From Jaltomata sinuosa (Eukaryota; Streptophyta; Magnoliopsida; Solanales; Solanaceae): DNA of 64,000 bases. Of the stretch, positions 44,291-55,131 are shown one piece after another. Position 1 is the stretch's first letter, and every line of letters starts with the position of its first letter. The translations under genes were made by a program, and so were the position numbers. The stretch lies in NCBI GenBank assembly GCA_003996215.1, contig QJPP01001945.1, positions 1-64,000 on the forward strand, written 5' to 3'. The notes beneath the pieces are model-generated. The model did no database searches and was not told the DNA's origin. It saw nothing but the letters and a program-made list of their open reading frames with translations.

Positions 44291-46128
44291 GAAAAATTAC
44301 CTAAATACACATACCTCCTTATCATATTTACTAACTCTCCCACTACTTTATTTTAATTACCAAAAATTCCACCTGGAAAAATTCTGCATACATCGCCCAA
44401 GGCATGATATATCGCCTCACTTCATGATACATCAAAAACACGGATACATCACCCAAGGCGTGATACATCGCCTCCTCATGATACATCACGGCGATGTATC
44501 ATGTGGTGAGGCGATGTATCACGCCTTAGGGCGATTTATCTGAGCGAATGGCGATGTATCCGAACTGGCCGATGTATCCGAGCGAGCTTAAGTGGGAAAA
44601 AGAGTAATTGGCTCCCAAACATGTGTGCTTTATGAAAGTTACCCAATTTTTTATGGTAAAATTTCATAAATAGCTATAGTTTGCTAAATTACTCAGGGCC
44701 CACAGCTTAAGTTTCATTATTACAAATCATAGCTATTTTTAGTTGAAAACAAGCGCACAAATTGTATATGGCTCTCAAATACGTATATGTGATAAAACAG
44801 AAATTTCAAAATTTTAGTTACCAAATATTTTTAAAAACGGAAAACTCCACAAATCATGGGATTCTTACTCTTCCAAATATTCTCTCTTCATTGGCTCTCA
44901 AATACGTATATGCGATAAAACAGAAATTTTTCAAAATTTCAGTTACCAAATATTTTTAAAAATGGAAAACTCCACAAATCATGGGATTCTTACTCTTCCA
45001 AATATTCTCTCTTCATTATTGACTAAGCACATACATTTCAAAATAAATATTATATACTGATACATATAATGTCATATACAAAATGAATCTCATAAGTTTA
45101 AATCTCATATACATTTGAATCTCACATACAAATGTATATCCAAAGCCAAAGCTTTTCAAGTGCATAAACTGAAATTGTATATATCAGTTTGGGATTCAAT
45201 TAAGTTGACTAAGCACATACATTTCAAAATAAATATTATATACAAAACTCAAATTGAGATTCAATTATACTTTTGGGTATATGCGTTTTAGTTGGTATAT
45301 ATTTATATACATTTGAATCTCATATTCAAATGTATAACCAAAACCAAAGCATTCCAATTGCATAAATTTGAATTGTATATATCAGTTTGAGATTCAACTT
45401 AACTATGGATATACGTTTCAAAATGAATATACTGATAGGTATGAATCTCATATACAAAACTCAAAACTGAGATTCAACTATACGTATATACATATACAGA
45501 CATCACCAAATTACAATCAGTGTGATTCCAAAACAAACATGAAGATAGATAAACTGGAGTGTACATCTGAATCATCGATATCTTCATCCTCGACTCCGGC
45601 ATGAGTATCTTTGTCAACAATATCCTTTGGATCATCGATATCTTCGTCCTCGTGTAATCCTCTTAGATGAAGTATTATCCGTCATTCCTTCACGACAAGT
45701 GGTAATTGATAATACTAAAAATGATGAAGTTGAAGAAATTATGAGAAATCTGATTGAATAATCAACGAAAATCATAAAAAATACAAAATATAATGAAATC
45801 CTTCAAAAAGTATTTTGGAGAATTGAAGCAAAATCTACACTAAAGCGCCATTGTAGTTACCTTATTTTGAGGGATTCTGATTTGGAGAGTGAATCGTGGA
45901 TGAAATCCTGAGGAGATCGTGTGTTATGGGGGTGGGACGTGAATTTCGCCGAAAATTGGATGAGAGGAAGTTTGAGAATAGGTAATATACGTTTCTTTCC
46001 CTCAAATGTATATGTTGCCCAAAATAATAGCTACTTGTGCTAAACTATACCTATAAAATGTAATTATGTGAAAGTTAACCCGTGTCCCGTAATTAAGTAC
46101 TTCAATATTCTATCCCCGTAATTTTTCT
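44291..46128. mobile_element. MULE-like element (GAAAAATTAC ends) with GATACATCGCC hairpin
   Basis: Ends are ggaaaaattac at the left and gtaatttttc at the right. AT-rich nonamers of the attttttaN type flank it, matching at 8 of 9 positions. At 44400-44580 the word GATACATCGCC recurs in both orientations; 44459-44525 forms a strong hairpin (ggcgtgatacatcgcctc against gaggcgatgtatcacgcc). It contains the nested element at about 44650-46070. No transposase. Confidence 0.6.
44650..46070. mobile_element. Nested MULE-like element with ATACATTTGAATCTCATA words
   Basis: Left 'catttcataaatagctatag'-type end (ggtaaaatttcataaatagc) and right 'taaactatacctataaaatg' form inverted ends; gaaagtta(c/a) flanks both sides. 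The interior has a 115-bp direct repeat (44764-44875 and 44892-45008) and many copies of 'tatacatttgaatctcat' and 'tatacaaatgtata'-like words (44950-45500). No coding region was recognised. Confidence 0.55.
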
Positions 46129-46820
46129 ATTTTTTATTTTGTTTAGAAGGTGAACATATATTTTTAGTTACGTATACTAATATGTAATATGTCAAACCTA
46201 ACAAGAAATAATCTCAATATTATATAATCCATGCGTTAGTAATCTTTACATGATTAATCGTTGCATAATTATATATCTAACTAGCGTAAAGACGAAATTT
46301 AAAAAAATAGGAATAATATATAATCAAACAAGAGGTTAATGATAAATTGATAATGACCAAATCAAGCTGACGACAAAGATAAGATCTCTTTAAAAAAGAT
46401 AATAACTTAATCTAATAAAATAAAGGAAAAACTACATAAATAATCAAATATCCTTACCCTAATTATTAAATATTCCAATACTTTAAAATAATTACATTTA
46501 TCCCATTAAATTGAAATTACATGGTTAAAAAACTGTATCCATCACAATCCCTAAAAAAGGGCCTAAAATCACTCAACTTGTATCTAAAGGCAACAGTTGT
46601 TCTCTCTCTATAATCGTTTTCCCCAAATCACGCCTTCAACCAAGGCTCCATCTTTCACACGATCTTCCTCCACTTTTCAAAAAAAATTGGCGCTTGCTGG
46701 ATCATAATTTTCCATTGTTGAGGTTGGTAAAATTCGTTTTTCAACTTTTACTATAGTTTAGTTCTAAGTTATCATAATCTATAAAAGCAATTACTTGATA
46801 ACGAATCAACGATTGCCTTC

Positions 46821-47138
46821 ATGGATAACGAATCAGATAACTTGATAATACCAAGTAACCAACAATGGCCTTCATTTGATTTAGGTATATCTCAAATGGA
46901 GAACAATGAAGTGCTTTCTCCGACCTTTGTTCCGGCTGTTAGAGACTTTGAAGAAGAAGACTTTGCTGAAAATAGATCCAAATTTAGAAACGATCAAGTC
47001 AAAATGAATGAATTGCACAAAAATTTGAAATCAAGAACAAGGGACTCAAACCCAGATGTTATTTTCCAGTGTTACCAACTTGTTACCATGTATCCAGTGT
47101 TATTTTCCATGTATCCAAGTATACATATATCTATCTGA
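46821..47138 (+). pseudogene. N-terminal fragment of an Ulp-type MULE protein
   Basis: ATG at 46821 opens 105 codons with PSFDLGISQMENN and RSKFRNDQVKMNELHKNLK. The minus-strand protein at 55131 in another MULE shares 'SFNLGISQE' and 'RSKHRNDPVKMAELLKQ', so both are versions of one family. The reading then enters the GTATCC repeat region and stops, so the gene is truncated. The DUF1985 and protease parts are absent. Confidence 0.6.
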
Positions 47139-47686
47139 GTTGTAAATGTGTAACTTTTGTAATTTAAAGTTTCAAATCAAAACAAAGCAATACGTATCCA
47201 GGGATAACATTGTAAGCAAATCTTGTGTTACATGTATCCAGGATTAATTCATGTTAACATGTATCCCAATACTACTGCAACTTGCTATTTGAGATGTTGG
47301 TAACATGTATCCTTAACACTGTTACAATGTATCCAAGCTTACAAACTTGTATCCAATATTAACATGTATCCAAGTATACCTATATCTATTTGATGTTTAG
47401 ATGGGTATCCTTAGATATTGGGAAGTATCCTTAACACTGTTATAATGTATCCAAGCTTATAATCTTGGATATAGTGTTAACAGTGTATCCAAGTATACCT
47501 ATTGTTGTTTGCTGTTTAAATGTGTATCCTTAGATATTTGAGATCTATTATTACCTGTATCCTGTATAATGGAGTTACTTGCTGGTTTGATGTGTATCCA
47601 AATAATTTTAAATTGAAATTTGAATTCTCCAGTTGTTTGTGGAGATGGGGATACTGCAGATGCATTTCAAAGTGATTGACGCGTGA

Positions 47687-47835
47687 TTTACTCCTCATTA
47701 ATTGTAAATCTGTTATTTCATTTTAAAGCGCCCTAATAGTAATAGATTTACAATTAATGATTTACTCCTCATTAATTGTAAATATTTTATTTCCTTTTAA
47801 AGCGCCATAATAGAAACAGATTTACCATTAATGAA
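47687..47835. repeat. Two tandem copies of about 75 bp
   Basis: The unit 'tgatttactcctcattaatt' ... 'ttttaaagcgcc(c/a)taatag' ... agatttac(a/c)attaatga occurs twice in tandem near the right end of the MULE derivative. Confidence 0.65.
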
Positions 47836-48357
47836 GAGGTTATATGTATCCAGGATACACGAAAATACAAAGGATACACGTCTTTCCTTTTTTAAACTAC
47901 CGGGGAAAATGTAATATTTTAAAGTAGTGAAATAAAACGTAATTAGGGACCAAACTACTGTGTTTTATGTTGTTTACACTATAAATACTAAAATCTTCTA
48001 TTAAATCTTTTAGGATCTACATCAAAATTCATTTTTAGGTATAATAGAAAATCTTCTACAAAATCTTTCAATCTTTTGTGATGCATCTTCGTTTTAATTG
48101 GTTGCTGCTTTTAACTTGGGAGATCAGTTGGAGATACTCTTATTTGGATTCTTGTTCTTAAAAACAAACAAAAAAAAACATCGATATATACAGTTATGTT
48201 CTTCGTCTCAAAATAGTTATCCCATTCTGCTCTTAAAAGTCAATTAAACTAAATTTGATTAAATTTTTAAATATATTAAAACCAAGATTTAAATATTCAA
48301 AAATTACATAAAAAAATATTATAAGTCAGAATTCTTCTCATACCAATACAATAATAA

Positions 48358-48437
48358 TAACAACATGATACTCAGTGTAGTCTCACAAAGTGAGTTCTGG
48401 AAGAGTAGGGTAGAGTGTATGCAGACCTAGCCTTTAC
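48358..48437 (-). mobile_element. SINE 3' fragment (TS/SolS type), minus orientation
   Basis: 'gtgtagtctcacaaagtgag', 'agagtgtatgcagacctagc' and 'ctttacctcagaatag' are the reverse complement of the SINE tail and centre. Confidence 0.65.
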
Positions 48438-48439
48438 CT

Positions 48440-49510
48440 CAGAATAGGGGTGAACAAAATCGAACTGCAAATCTAATCAAACCGTAAATCAAACCGAACC
48501 GCAAAAAAAATCCGACTAGTGGTTTGATTTGACTTGATTTGGTGTTGAAAAACCCCCCCGACTATAATTGGTTTGGTTTGATTTTAACTAAAAAAAGTCA
48601 AATCGAACCAGACCGACCCGATATTACATATATATACTATTTTTAAAAATATTTTATACATAAAAATATTTATTGTGATGTAATTTATAAATATTTCTTA
48701 AATTTTTCATAATTTTTATATTTCAACATATTATTTCAAGTTTAAAATTGAAATTTTAAATGGTCCAATAAGTTTTTATAACCCATAGATATTAGTAACT
48801 CAAATAAAGCTCAAATAATACTAATGCTAACAAAAAATTATTCAATTCAACACTAGGAATGACAATTATGTTAGATATCTATTCTTTAATTTTGCATAAA
48901 TACATAAACTAATTTTATTTTTTTGTTTATTATTTAGTCATGTAGTTAATACTTATTAGACTAATTTTAGTATGATTTGATACTTTTAAATTATGATTAT
49001 TTTTATAATGACTTATTAATATGCAATATTTATTCTATGCGATTAGCTCTCTTAACCGGTCTTGAACTTGAATTGGATAGACCGAAGTCTTTCTTACCCA
49101 TCCGATAATTTACAGACTCGGCTCTTTCAAATCCTCTCAACAATAATTGACCGTTCACTCATGCTTTCATGGGAACAAGGAACTGGAAGTCTGCTGTTAC
49201 TGATCTGATCTTTTCTTTCCTGGGTGTGGACGAGACAAAGAAAAGTCTTGGTTGAATATTTTATTAATGTCATCACTCATTTATATATTATGTTATTTTT
49301 TTAAGAAATACCTTAAATAGTTGTATCTTGCTAAGACTAAAGAAATATTTAAAGCACAACTTAATTGTATATTTATATGAAGACTTTACCCAAAAAAAAC
49401 TCGAAATAACCCGAAAAACCCGAGAAAACCGAAATAACCCGAAGTTGAAAAACCCGACTTTTATTGATTTGGTTTGGTTTATAAATTTAATAACCCGACT
49501 GTAATAAAAC
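48440..49510. mobile_element. Dispersed inverted-repeat element (GGTTTGGTTT ends), copy 2
   Basis: Left 'taggggtgaacaaaatcgaa'; subterminal ggtttgatttgacttgattt; right side with aaaaacccgactttt and 'ttggtttggtttataaattt'. The interior is homologous to 10443-11366 over most of its length. It contains a 206-bp extra segment at 49046-49251 that copy 1 lacks. Confidence 0.6.
49046..49251. other. Foreign insert of organelle-like composition
   Basis: Copy 1 of the host repeat reads gcgattacgttattt... and gattaaatatttt. Here gcgatta is followed by about 206 bp that is much richer in G+C (ctctcttaaccggtcttgaa, 'cttacccatccgataattta', ttcatgggaacaaggaactg) before ttgaatatttt resumes. The base composition and style resemble plant mitochondrial DNA, so a NUMT is suspected. 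No gene was identified. Confidence 0.4.
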
Positions 49511-49727
49511 AACAAATAGTAGTAGAACAATCTTACATCAAAATAATACTATAATCAAATTCTTATCATATCAATATGATGAGAAAATACATCAATAAAA
49601 ATGTTGGTCAAAGTTCAAATAAAATGATGGATTGGAGGGAGTATATTTATTTTAAACAAAAATCAAGTATAATAGAGTCTTATTCAACAATTTTCAGAAC
49701 ATATTATATGTAAGTTTGACGAGACAC

Positions 49728-49790
49728 TACATCAACAACAATATATTGAGTGTAATCTCACGAGTAGGGTCGGAGATCGACCCATGTATC
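49728..49790 (-). mobile_element. SINE 3' scrap downstream of the chitinase
   Basis: 'catcaacaacaatatattga' then gtgtaatctcacgagtaggg is a short minus-orientation SINE tail, 30-90 bp beyond the chitinase stop and in the same direction as the gene, so it may lie in the 3'UTR. Confidence 0.5.
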
Positions 49791-49820
49791 ATTGTTGTAT
49801 TGTTTATTCCAACTTGTTAA

Positions 49821-51614
49821 TTAACAGGTGAGATTATCCCCAGTTTCAACACCAAGTTGTTGACAATACTGAGTATAATACTCAACCCTTCTAGCAACAG
49901 TCTGAGGATTACCACCATCACATTCAATCTGACCATTAATGGCTCTAATAGTTGGTCCAAAACCTTGTCCAGAAGTAATTAAAGAATGACAATTGTTCAT
50001 CCAATACCACAATGCTGTCTTGAAGGAAATAACACCATCTCTTGCCACTATGTCAGGGTCATTTAGGCCATCAAATCCAATGGATTTTCCAGCAGGACCA
50101 TAGTTGAAGTTCCATGATAGTTGAATTGGTCCTCTACCATAGTACTGCTTGCCTGAGACACAAGGGTACTCTGTGTTGTTCTCATCACAATAGTCACCTG
50201 ATGGACCATTTATCTCATTTATGTAGCACATGTCTGTGGGAAAAAATTAAAACAAACAAGAAATGAATTAGTCATTGTATGTATATATACACTACCTAAA
50301 ACATATCAAAAATTGACCTTGGAAGGTTGGTTTTTCAAATAGGAGGTCGGTAAAGTTCTGATGGGTAAAAAAGATACGATAAGTTTAATGACTTTCTTAT
50401 AACTTGTAATTCTATAATGGAAAACTGAAAATATAAAAAAGGAGTCAAGACTTTATTGAAAAAATCGAAGAAAAGTTCTTTCGTTAGAAGTAAGAAAGAA
50501 CCTTTCTAGGAAAAAAGAAAGTGAATTGCAATCTACGTATCTGATTTACAATTTTTTTTGAACCATATGCATCAAAAGACGCATGATCATATGAAAAACA
50601 CAATCGATTTTTTCGGCCACTAGCCATCTGTCGGGAGTCTTGGGTTTAATGCTGATATATCTAATTAGTGTAGTGCTTGGTATATTGAATTATTTTTTTG
50701 TGGGGGGGGGGGGGGGGGGGGGAGAGAGTATGTGCTAGTTGTTTATTTCAAGAATAAGCTGGACCAGAGATTTATAATATATTTTTTTTGGAAAAATACC
50801 GAGCTCATGAGGTTGGTTTTTAAAATTACAAAATAATAAAATGCACTCCCATCTTTTCTATGGTAGGATACATTTCTACCACTAGATCGTTGGTGCTTAT
50901 TGGTTTAAGTTTATGTTTGTCGGTTTTTGCGAAAAAATAAAATAAAATAATAATAATAATAACTAAAACCTGACTTCCGGAGATCGGTGGTTTGCAAAAA
51001 AAAATAAATATTTTTTTGAAAAAATCAACCTCATGCAATAAACGGAGGTCAATTTGCATTTTGTCAATTTATGGCGCTAAAAAAATCGATTCCGTCCTCT
51101 TTTGAGATCGGATTTTGACAGTTTTTTTAGTAGTGCTACGTAAATTAAATTCATAAGTACACTAAAGCATCTGTTTTAATGGAAACTTACGTCCAGTTTC
51201 ATGGGTGACATGAGCAAAGAAAGCAGCAATCTCCCTCTTAGAATCATCAGTAGAACCAACAGTTCCAAAATTAGGATATGATTTAACTGCTTCAAAGAAC
51301 TTATCCCTTGTGTAAAATCCTTTTCCTTCACAATTAGAAGCAGCTTGATCAGCTATACCATTAAAGAATGCATCAGATACAACATCAGAAACTGAACCAC
51401 CATTATTGCTTGGTGTACTACTACTACTAAAACATGGCCCTCCTTGACACCCTTCACCACAATAATCATTTCCACTTCCACAATAACCCCATTTGCTGCA
51501 ACATAAATCTGATGAACAACCACAGTTTTGTGCCAAGGTTAGTCTTGGAACATTAAATGTTATAGCTAATGTTAAAAAAAGAGAGAAATATTTTCTTGAT
51601 GAAGAGAAGTTCAT
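49821..51614 (-). CDS. Class IV chitinase (GH19 with chitin-binding domain), two exons
   Basis: Exon 1 51614-51191 and exon 2 50233-49821, junction GGAC|GTAAGT ... CACAG|ACATG, give 278 residues, the usual class IV length. An N-terminal signal peptide (MNFSSSRKYFSLFLTLAITF, cleavage probably before QNCGC) sends it to the apoplast or vacuolar route. A hevein-type chitin-binding domain follows (CGCSSDLCCSKWGYCGSGND). After a short Ser/Gly hinge comes the GH19 domain with the catalytic HETGH split by the intron, CYINEINGPSGDYC, YYGRGPIQLSWNFNYGPAG and an ending DNLTC. The deletions in both domains relative to class I mark class IV. It hydrolyses chitin in fungal walls and insects. No stops or missing key residues. 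The intron holds a CACTA-like element. Confidence 0.93.
50290..51135. mobile_element. CACTA-like non-autonomous element in the chitinase intron
   Basis: Left end CACTACCTAAAACATATC; the right end on the minus strand is CACTACTAAAAAAACTGTC. Both fit the CACTA terminus. Subterminal gaggtcgg, gaggtcaattt and gagatcgg words occur in both orientations. The 3-bp flanks are ata and cta, a 2 of 3 match. It has no coding region. It makes up about 846 of the 957 intron bases. Confidence 0.65.
50702..50723 (+). repeat. Poly-G tract in the chitinase intron
   Basis: About 20 consecutive G on the plus strand, that is poly-C on the gene strand, inside the CACTA-like element. Confidence 0.9.
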
Positions 51615-51660
51615 TTTGATAAGCTAAGTGTTTGTGGAGGGAAGTATAGGGATGTAGAGG

Positions 51661-51669
51661 TATTTATAG
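51661..51669 (-). promoter_or_regulatory. TATA box of the chitinase
   Basis: Gene-strand CTATAAATA lies 47 bp upstream of the ATG at 51614. Initiation about 30 bp downstream would give a leader of only about 20 nt. Confidence 0.65.
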
Positions 51670-51766
51670 ATGTGGCCATGTGGGGGGTTCTTAAATTGTT
51701 ATAGATGAGCCACTATTGTTGAATTGTTCAAAATTTATTATTTATGACCAAACTTTTTCATATTGG

Positions 51767-51779
51767 TTGACCTTTGACA
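51767..51779 (+). promoter_or_regulatory. W-box pair upstream of the chitinase
   Basis: ttgacc and ttgac(a) cores lie 7 bp apart, about 155 bp upstream of the ATG. Clustered W-boxes are WRKY binding sites common in pathogen-induced chitinase promoters. The motifs are seen; induction is inferred. Confidence 0.45.
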
Positions 51780-51964
51780 TTTTTGTCTTTATGATTTTGT
51801 CAAAAAGTCATTTATATGCTAGGAGTAGCTTTTTCTCCTTTTTCTTTCTCCTTCTAGAATTGATCATATATTCCACTACACAAGATGCATTTGAATCATA
51901 AATTTAAGTCTTACGTACAATATATACAAGATACAAAATCCCGTGAATCCTGTGTAAGTACAAA

Positions 51965-52039
51965 TCCAATATATATTATTTTTTTTGTTTTAATTTATAT
52001 GGCATTGATAAAATTTAGAGAGTCAATCGAATTTTTATA
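51965..52039. repeat. First unit of an about 135-bp tandem array, split by a MULE
   Basis: 'tttaatttatatggcattga' ... gagagtcaatcgaatttttata is the start of a unit that continues at 55588 after the MULE insertion. Confidence 0.6.
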
Positions 52040-53029
52040 GAGGAAATTTCAGAAATAGCAAACTTGAGCCCATAATTAAGGAGGACATAACAGCTCTTTT
52101 GCAATTACAGGAGATAGCAACTTAAATGGCAAAGTATTGTTATTTTTATTGTATTTAATGGTATGAAATAATTAGACAAATACAAATACATATTTAGGAG
52201 GAAGAGTTATTTTAGGTGTCTGTTACCATTTAAAAAGGAAAAGATCTTCACTGATTTTAACCAATTCCATAAATCACGGGCATGTACTGCATTCTATAGA
52301 TTCTATTCTTAAAGGGAAATTGAGGGAAAACAATTCAACAACTCAACAAATTGATCAATTTGAATCTGGATTTCGATCCTCCATCAAATTGTAGATTTCG
52401 AGCTTCATCATTTAAATACAAAATCGAGAAATACTTTCAAATATATATTACGGCATTTTTCACTCCTTCATGTCTGTATTGTTATCATTCAACTGAATCA
52501 GGTATGTAGCTTAAACTTAGTATTGATTGGCAATGGTGGAATAGTAAAACGAAAGGATAAATACCAATCACACTTAGTATCACCTAATACATATGTATTT
52601 AGCTGTGAAAAATATATAGTCTGGTCTGGTATTGTATATTGTACTATTATAGGTATGTTGGTGGTTATGGCAATATCAAATACATTTCTGATTGAAAAAA
52701 ATACAATCGACAGTAAAAAGTCTTTGTTAGATTCAAAATACATTTATGTTGAGATGCATATGTTGTGTGCTGTGTAATCTCAATTTTAAGTTGTAGACGA
52801 TTAAACTGTTAAATACATGTATGATTTAGATTATTTTTTTTGTATTGGTGTATATACGGAGATATGAATATATTTGTGGTTTGTATATGTAGTTTGTGTA
52901 CTTCAATTCGAATATATATTAGTCATTGAATTCATGTTTATATACGGAGATATGAATACATATGTATGTAAAAAAATTAATTTGTATTTGTGTTACTGCC
53001 AAATATTTTGTTCACGATTTGATTTTATT

Positions 53030-53350
53030 TTGTAAAAATTATTGAAGAAGAAGATTTTTGAGCCAGATGAATATTGCTTAGACTTATACAAGCCTAAGAC
53101 AATGTTGATGACATACGATGTACCAATACATCCTTTACTAGATAGAGACGACTGGATAATACCTGAAGATGTACAACAAAATATTGTTCTGCCTCTAATA
53201 TTCAAGAGATCTCCTGGACGACCTCCAAAAAAGGACCGTGAAAAAACAGGGAAAGAATTACATGGAAAAAAAAGCACAAATTCGTGTAGTACTTGCGGGT
53301 TTAAAGGACACAATAGGCGTTCATGCAGGAATGGACCTTGGACTGAGTAG
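53030..53350 (+). pseudogene. MURA-type transposase, C-terminal exon only
   Basis: The open stretch contains YDVPIHPLLDRDDWIIPEDV, 'LPLIFKRSPGRPPKKDRE' and the zinc knuckle CSTCGFKGHNRRSC, with TAG at 53348-53350. These are the typical C-terminal landmarks of plant Mutator-like transposases (AY-PI-P----W, GRPKK, CCHC). Unlike the 8-kb element, the knuckle keeps its His. The DNA-binding, DDE and SWIM parts are missing, so it is a 3' remnant. Confidence 0.7.
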
Positions 53351-53750
53351 ATGAACTTTGTGTTCTTGTGTTCATGTTATACATTCTGTCAATTTGGATA
53401 CATTCTATGTTTTACATTCTATCTTTTAGATTCTATGTTATGTTGGTATGTTCATGAACCAATTTGTATTTTCTGCAAGTCTGTGTTGCAAAAATCAAGC
53501 TTGATCTACTTAATAAGCATGTTTTGGTTTGCTTAATAAGCATGTGTTAATGTATTTTTCTTTGTATAGCTGTTCAGTAGGAGTGTTTGACATGTATTTT
53601 ACAAGTGTTTTTTGGTTTAACTCTCGTATATAAAAAGACGATTTCATTTGTAGTTGGTTTTGAGTTATAATACAACTATAATGATAGACTAAGTAGAATG
53701 TATTTGTATTTACATTTAAGATCAATGAAAACTGAAAAATGTATTTGTAT

Positions 53751-55131
53751 TTATAGTTCTATACTTAATAAATGTATTTGTATGATCCCATTTGCACGTA
53801 TAATAATGGCATCGGCTGAACTATCAGTTGTCTCTACTGACATAACACATCTGATCATTTGTGCCTGGACAACACAACGCTTCATGCGAGTGAATACCCC
53901 GAATATAGTTTGGTCACTAAAACGCCTAAACTGTTCAGTTGTTAGCTTAGCCTTCAGAGCTTCGATTGCCTTATTGTTTGTGTAACATCCCATGTGTGGT
54001 GCAAATCTCGGGAGGCCTCTGGCCATGAATATTTCATCACGTTCATCCTATATTAAAATATCAAAAAATTCAAGTTTAAGTTCAATAAAATAGAGATCAG
54101 CCAAACACATATCAAAAATACATTTCATATGAATATGTGTATTTGTATTGTAATTCAAATACATTTCATATCATTGTATGTTTAGTACTTGTACCAGAGA
54201 CTCAACCAACACATACAAATATACTTGAGTTCAATAAAAAAATGTATCTGCCAACAAAAGGTATTTGTATACCATGTATTTCTGTTGTACTTGTATGTTA
54301 ATTAATTCGTATTAGTATCTATATGCCAGAACAATATATGAAAAATATATTTGTATTTGTATTCTAGTTTAAATATATTTCATATCATTATGTGTTAATT
54401 ACTTGTACCAGAGACCCAACCAACACATACAAATACATTTGATTTCAACATGTATTTCTGCCAGAACAGCCAAAAAAAAGTATTTCTATTTGTATTTGAA
54501 TGCAAATAAATGTTGAACAACATGTATTTCTGTTGTACTTGTATGTTAAGTACTTATACTAGAGACTCAGTCAAAAATACAAATACATTTGATTTAATAG
54601 ATATGCAATGACAGTAAGAAGAAACTTTTATTTGAATTTGTCTAGAGAATATAGAACAACATGTATTTCTGTTGAATCGGTAAAATACAAATACAACATA
54701 TTGTTGTTTCAAATATATATATAACTTTAAAAATGCGTTTACCTCTCCTTCTTCATCAACATCTTCTCCACCATCTTCTCCACCAGATTCAGATTCATAA
54801 GTTTTTTCAAAAAAATTCCCCAAATTCTTGCTGGCAGATGCAATATCTTTGGCTTTCCTTTTTTTACTGGTTTGTTGCCTTTAGTGGAAGTTGGTGAAGG
54901 ATTTTTGTCGTCTTTTTTTGTGCCTGCTTGCTTCAATAATTCAGCCATTTTTACTGGATCATTCCTATGCTTGGATCGAAATTCTTGTACAGGCTTTTCA
55001 ACTTGATCGGCATTAGCAGCAAATCTTGCATTTGTAATCTCTTGAGAAATACCCAAATTAAAAGATGGTGCATAGTTATCCATTAAAAGCATACCTCTGG
55101 TAAATCGTTTAGTTGGTGTATGTTCCGCCAT
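53751..55131 (-). pseudogene. N-terminal part of an Ulp-type (DUF1985-like) MULE protein
   Basis: Exon 1 starts at the ATG at 55131 (MAEHTPTKRFTRGMLL, SFNLGISQE, RSKHRNDPVKMAELLKQ). A one-base frameshift lies in a poly-A run near 54865, after which 'ASKNLGNFFEKTYESESGGE' and acidic DVDEEGE lead to a donor at 54742/54741. Exon 2 begins after an AG at 54048 with DERDEIFMARGLPRF and runs 'LTTEQFRRFSDQTIFGVF' and RCVVQAQMIRCVMSVE, resembling the DUF1985 region of ULP-like plant transposon proteins. The protease domain is absent. It faces the transposase remnant, convergent. Confidence 0.6.

Larger units (their letters stand above)
44025..46405. repeat. Direct duplication, copy 2, interrupted by an insertion
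   Basis: 44025-44290 matches 41270-41530, and 46129-46405 matches 41535-41795. The intervening 1.84 kb is absent from copy 1, which therefore shows the empty site for the inserted element. Confidence 0.75.
46433..47982. mobile_element. MULE derivative with ATGTATCC words and an Ulp-protein fragment
   Basis: Left 'aaactacataaataatcaaa' and 'atactttaaaataattacat'; right 'atgtaatattttaaagtagt' and 'ttttatgttgttt' are inverted relatives, also similar to the ends of 44291-46128. The interior has an N-terminal protein fragment (46821-47138) and about twenty copies of gtatcc within catgtatccaagtatac-like words (47080-47600). Ends are approximate. Confidence 0.6.
48193..49642. mobile_element. MITE split by insertions
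   Basis: The left half (48193-48340) has 'gtctcaaaatagttatccca' and 'aaaaattacataaaaaaata'. The right half (49540-49642) has 'aaagttcaaataaaatgatg' and gattggagggagt. Together they form an inverted-repeat MITE interrupted by a SINE tail and the 48440-49510 element. Confidence 0.45.

Noticed and set aside
53751..53985. Plus-strand 95-residue frame near 53698
   Set aside because: Antisense shadow of the DUF1985-like exon on the minus strand.
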